From JANPBY01 sp963851405 (lineage in GTDB: Bacteria; Actinomycetota; Actinomycetes; DATJPE01), in contig CAWKPB010000009.1 of NCBI GenBank assembly GCA_963851405.1, positions 124,001 to 188,000 of the forward strand: a stretch of 64,000 nucleotides of DNA, given 5' to 3'. Each line of letters starts with the position of its first letter. The stretch's first letter is position 1. Of the stretch, positions 61,445 to 64,000 are shown in pieces. A model generated the notes under the pieces. That model was not told the origin of the DNA and searched no databases. It was given only the letters and a program-made list of their open reading frames with translations. A program made the position numbers and the translations under genes.

Positions 61445-62140
61445 TTAGCTCGAGCCGGCGCCAGGACCGCCCGGTCGGCGGGTGCTCAGCACCTGATCGA
61501 TGATCCCGTAGTCCTGGGCCATGTCCGCGGTCAGGATCTTGTCACGCTCGATGTCGCGATGGATCTCTTCGGTTGTCCTGGACGTGTGGCTGGCCAGAAT
61601 CGTCTCCATCTCGGCGCGCATCCGAAGGATTTCGTTGGCCTGGATCTCGATGTCCGAAGCCTGGCCGCCACCCTCGGTGTAGGGCTGGTGGATGAGGATC
61701 CGACTGTGCGGCAGCGCGTACCTCTTGCCTTCGGCGCCAGCAGCCAGCAAGACGGCGGCCGCCGAGGCGGCCTGCCCGAGACATACCGTCTGCACGTCAG
61801 GGCCGACGAACTGCATCGTGTCGTAGATCGCGGTCATCGCCGTGTAGGAGCCGCCGGGTGAGTTGATGTAGATCTGGATGTCGCGGTCCGGATCCATGGA
61901 CTCCAGGCACAGCAACTGCGCCATGACGTCGTCCGCCGAAGCGTCGTCGATTTGAACGCCGAGGAAGATGATGCGCTCCTCGAACAACTTCCCGTAGGGG
62001 TTGTACTCACGAAATCCCTGGGCCGTGCGCTCGATGAAGTTGGGCAGGATGTAGCGCGCTTGCGGCGCGTACGGGCTGTGCAGGGTGCTCACGTCTGTCC
62101 TCCGCGAAGGTGCTTCAGGGGATCCCCAGGTGTTGGTCAT
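61445..62140 (-). CDS. clpP2: ATP-dependent Clp protease proteolytic subunit ClpP2
   Basis: 231 residues. Catalytic Ser in CLGQAASAAAVLLAAG, His in PHSRILIHQP, Asp in the RDKILTA region. The N-terminal YAPQARYILPNFIERTAQGFREYNPYGKLFEERIIFLGVQ is typical of ClpP2. ATG 62140 overlaps the clpP1 stop; GTG 62089 with AGGA upstream is a plausible alternative start that shortens the propeptide. It forms mixed tetradecamers with ClpP1. Confidence 0.97.
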   Translation of the reverse strand: MTNTWGSPEAPSRRTDVSTLHSPYAPQARYILPNFIERTAQGFREYNPYGKLFEERIIFLGVQIDDASADDVMAQLLCLESMDPDRDIQIYINSPGGSYTAMTAIYDTMQFVGPDVQTVCLGQAASAAAVLLAAGAEGKRYALPHSRILIHQPYTEGGGQASDIEIQANEILRMRAEMETILASHTSRTTEEIHRDIERDKILTADMAQDYGIIDQVLSTRRPGGPGAGSS

Positions 62141-62781
62141 CAGGCGGTGCCGCCGTCTCCGGTCACGTCGCCGGCACTGGCAACGACGTGGTCGACCAGT
62201 CCGTACTCCCTCGCATCCTCGGCGGAGAACCAGGTCTCGATGTCGGAGTCCTCACGGATCTTGTCTGAGGTCTGCCCCGTGTGCAGAGCAATAAGGTCTT
62301 CCATCTGGCGCTTGATGAGCAAGGACTGCTCGGCCTGCTTTTGAATGAACGACGCGGTGCCCCCGATGCCCGACGATGGTTGGTGCATCATGATCCGGGT
62401 GTGGGGAAGCGCGTAGCGCTTGCCACGAGAACCGGCGCAGAGCAGGAATTGGCCCATCGAAGCTGCCATTCCCATTGCCACCGTGGCTACGTCGTTCTTG
62501 ACGAACTGCATGGTGTCGTAGATGGCCATGCCGGCTGACACCGAACCACCCGGTGAGTTGATGTACAGGAAGATGTCCTTGTCCGGGTCTTCCGCCGAAA
62601 GCAGCAGCAGCTGAGCGCAGATCTGGTTCGCCATCTCGTCCTCGACGACGCCCTTGACGAAGATGATGCGGTCACGGAGGAGTCGCTCGTAGACCGAGTC
62701 GCCCAACCCGAAGCCGCCCCCCGTCTGGGGTGCTCGATTGTCGGCGAGCGCGGGTGCGTCGTCAGTGTGCGGGTGCGTCAT
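62140..62781 (-). CDS. clpP1: ATP-dependent Clp protease proteolytic subunit ClpP1
   Basis: 213 residues. Catalytic Ser in MGMAASMGQFLLCAG and His in PHTRIMMHQPS. DSVYERLLRDRIIFVKG near the start. ATG 62781 has a GAGG site 6-9 nt upstream; ATG 62796 is the alternative. A TAGGGT box about 35 nt upstream (62816-62821) may be the promoter of the clpP1-clpP2-clpX run. The terminator at 62830-62862 separates it from the acidic gene. Confidence 0.96.
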   Translation of the reverse strand: MTHPHTDDAPALADNRAPQTGGGFGLGDSVYERLLRDRIIFVKGVVEDEMANQICAQLLLLSAEDPDKDIFLYINSPGGSVSAGMAIYDTMQFVKNDVATVAMGMAASMGQFLLCAGSRGKRYALPHTRIMMHQPSSGIGGTASFIQKQAEQSLLIKRQMEDLIALHTGQTSDKIREDSDIETWFSAEDAREYGLVDHVVASAGDVTGDGGTA

Positions 62782-62829
62782 GCAGGCCTCACTCATCGTC
62801 TGGGGGTCTCATCGGACCCTAACGCCAGG

Positions 62830-62862
62830 ACACCCCCATGCCATCCGCTGGCACGGGGGTGT
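62830..62862 (-). terminator. Hairpin after the acidic repeat gene
   Basis: Arms 62830-62842 (ACACCCCCATGCC) and 62850-62862 (GGCACGGGGGTGT) pair over 13 bp with one G-U pair in the minus-strand RNA and a 7-nt loop. There is no U-tract. It lies 52 nt after the stop of the acidic gene and before the clpP1 promoter-like box. Confidence 0.65.
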
Positions 62863-62914
62863 TCGCTGACGGGAGAACTCCTGGCGCGACAGACGCGCTG
62901 GAACAAGCGTGAAA

Positions 62915-63367
62915 CTAGTTGCCCTCGATGATCTCGACGTTCTCGGAGACCACCTCGAGGTTGCCGTCGGCGTCAGCCACAGCAATCTTCTCGTCGATGA
63001 CCGCATCGCCCTGGGCGTCGAAGGCAGCAACCGTTTCGTCCACGGCGATCACGTTGCCATCACCATCGGCGTACGCGACGACGTCTTCAACGACGGCGAC
63101 GCCATCCTCAGTGACTCCGCCAACGATCGCTTCGACGCGCTCGCCGACGACCTCCATGTTGCCGTCCTCATCAACGACGGAAACCGTCTCGTCCACGAGC
63201 ACGTCCCCTTCGCCGTCCGTGGCCGTGATGGTGTCGTCGATCGCCACGACGTTTCCGTCGCCGTCGATAACCTCGATAACGTCTTCGGTGATCGAAGACC
63301 CGTCCACGCTGGTCTCAGTGACGACCTCCTCGACGACCTCGAAGTCGCCGTTGTTGCCTTCGCTCAT
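62915..63367 (-). CDS. Extremely acidic internal-repeat protein of unknown function
   Basis: 150 residues with 43 Asp/Glu and only one Arg and one Lys, so a pI well below 4. About 15-residue units of the form D-x-[DE]-G-[ND]-V-x-x-[VI]-D-E-x-[VI] repeat six times, in two sets of three. Set 1 starts at DGDGNVVAIDDTI, set 2 at DGDGNVIAVDETV, joined by a VGGVTEDGVAVVEDV linker. No signal peptide, Cys, His or membrane span. The alternating hydrophobic/acidic pattern suggests beta strands with DG turns. GGGAG precedes ATG 63367. It lies between tig and clpP1, where no gene is usual. I recognise no family. Confidence 0.85.
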   Translation of the reverse strand: MSEGNNGDFEVVEEVVTETSVDGSSITEDVIEVIDGDGNVVAIDDTITATDGEGDVLVDETVSVVDEDGNMEVVGERVEAIVGGVTEDGVAVVEDVVAYADGDGNVIAVDETVAAFDAQGDAVIDEKIAVADADGNLEVVSENVEIIEGN

Positions 63368-63441
63368 GCTTGCTCCCTGCTCAGTGCTTGTGGTGGCCGA
63401 TTGGCCGCAGGCCCAGGCTACCCAGGCAAGAAGCGGGTGAG

Positions 63442-64000
63442 CTACTCGGCGTCGAGTTCGTCCAGGTCGACCGATGCACCGTTGGTGTCGACGACCACGG
63501 CATCCTCGAGCACCTTGGCCAGCGCTTTGGCGCGGACGACCTCGGCCATAACCGCCGGGACCTGTCCGGCCTCGACCAGCGCCTGGGCAAAAGCATCCGG
63601 GGTCATGCCGTAGCGCGGAGCCTGCCGAATGAGGTACTCGGACAGCTCACCCTCGCCGGGCTCGATCTCTTCCTTGATGGCGATCTCGTCGAGGACGAAT
63701 TGAGCGGTCAGATTCTTGCGCGTCGTCGCGACGTACTCGTCACGGTGCCCTTCGTCTCCATGTCCATCGCCGAAGTGAGACTCCACTTCGGCGTCGACAA
63801 GCGCGTCAGGAAGGGGCACCTCCACGAGCGCGAGAAGCGCGTCAAGAACCTTGTCCCTCGCCTCCGCACCCTGCTGCATCTTCTTGACCCGGCCAAGGCG
63901 TTGTTCCAGGTCCGCACGAAGCTCATCGAGGGTGTCGAACTCGCTCGCCAGCTGAGCAAAGTCGTCGTCAACCGGCGGCAACTCGCGTTCGCGGACGGCT
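63442..64000 (-). CDS. tig: Trigger factor, C-terminal part (5' end outside window)
   Basis: The ribosome-bound folding chaperone; only its C-terminal region is present, reading in from base 64000 (AVRERELPPVDDDFAQ is the family hinge). The C-terminal helical substrate cradle follows (ASEFDTLDELRADLEQRLG, KVLDALLALVEVPLPDALVDAEV, TARKN-like TTRKNLTAQFVLDEIA, YGMTPDAFAQALVEAGQ). A Ser/Asp-rich tail ends it. Order tig-clpP1-clpP2-clpX is standard, with the acidic gene inserted between. Confidence 0.95.
   Translation of the reverse strand, partial: AVRERELPPVDDDFAQLASEFDTLDELRADLEQRLGRVKKMQQGAEARDKVLDALLALVEVPLPDALVDAEVESHFGDGHGDEGHRDEYVATTRKNLTAQFVLDEIAIKEEIEPGEGELSEYLIRQAPRYGMTPDAFAQALVEAGQVPAVMAEVVRAKALAKVLEDAVVVDTNGASVDLDELDAE

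Noticed and set aside
62915..63367. Repeat region as a CRISPR or tandem DNA repeat
   Set aside because: The repetition is at protein level, units vary in DNA sequence, and the frame is open with a good ribosome site.

Overview
The window is a contiguous piece of a high-GC actinobacterial chromosome. The evidence is the gene order itself: hrcA-dnaJ-rsmE behind a CIRCE operator, lepA beside rpsT-holA-comEC-comEA, nadD-(LytR_C)-rsfS, proA-proB-obgE-rpmA-rplU, RNase E/G with the TIGR03936/TIGR03960 pair, the mre/rodA wall cluster, and folC, valS, clpX-clpP2-clpP1-tig. Frequent GTG starts, many apparently leaderless genes with a TANNNT -10 box, and a GpgP/OctT-like pair in the mycobacterial position also fit. 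I cannot name the genus. There is no phage, IS element, plasmid function or CRISPR array; nearly everything is core genome.

Layout. 1-2.2 kb (+): a Gmad2 lipoprotein, a SigE-family sigma factor and a membrane GerMN-Gmad2 protein that looks like its anti-sigma partner. 2.2-5.2 kb (-): rsmE, dnaJ, hrcA with a perfect 9-9-9 CIRCE. 5.3-13.2 kb: an acetyltransferase, an acyl-CoA synthetase, a TM2 protein, hemW, a lipoprotein, a MOSC protein, lepA and a PemK-like protein. 13.3-20.6 kb: a phosphotransferase-fold kinase, rpsT, holA, comEC/comEA, plsY, degV. 20.6-24 kb (-): leuS behind a leucine-rich leader peptide and an intrinsic terminator, which I read as a ribosome-mediated attenuator, then an OctT-like SGNH protein. 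24-29.3 kb: a GGDEF protein, a membrane protein, tRNA-Ala(GGC), a GpgP-like phosphatase, rsfS, a degenerate LCP/LytR_C protein, nadD and a 51-residue membrane protein. 29.4-35.2 kb: a beta-hydroxyacid dehydrogenase, proA/proB, obgE, rpmA, rplU. 35.3-38.8 kb (-): a TPP riboswitch and thiBPQ-type thiamine ABC transporter. 38.9-44.8 kb (-): RNase E/G and the radical-SAM-associated pair. 45.7-51.7 kb (-): mreB-mreC-mreD-mrdA-rodA. 51.8-56.5 kb (-): ndk, an ABC-2 exporter, a DUF4233 protein and folC. 56.6-64 kb: valS and an acetyltransferase (+), then clpX, clpP2, clpP1, an extremely acidic repeat protein, and the 3' part of tig (-).

Two cross-cutting points. First, five otherwise well-conserved genes (comEC, thiQ, thiB, the exporter ATPase, folC) carry single-base frameshifts; thiB alone has about eight. 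The protein fragments on either side are intact, so sequence error is more likely than decay, but it must be checked in reads. Second, at least ten start codons lie 6-8 nt downstream of a TANNNT box with no usable Shine-Dalgarno sequence, and this pattern helped choose several starts. No gene-free stretch exceeds about 300 bases once the riboswitch and the broken thiB are counted. The most novel items are the leuS leader, the acidic repeat protein between tig and clpP1, and the sigma/GerMN-Gmad2 module.
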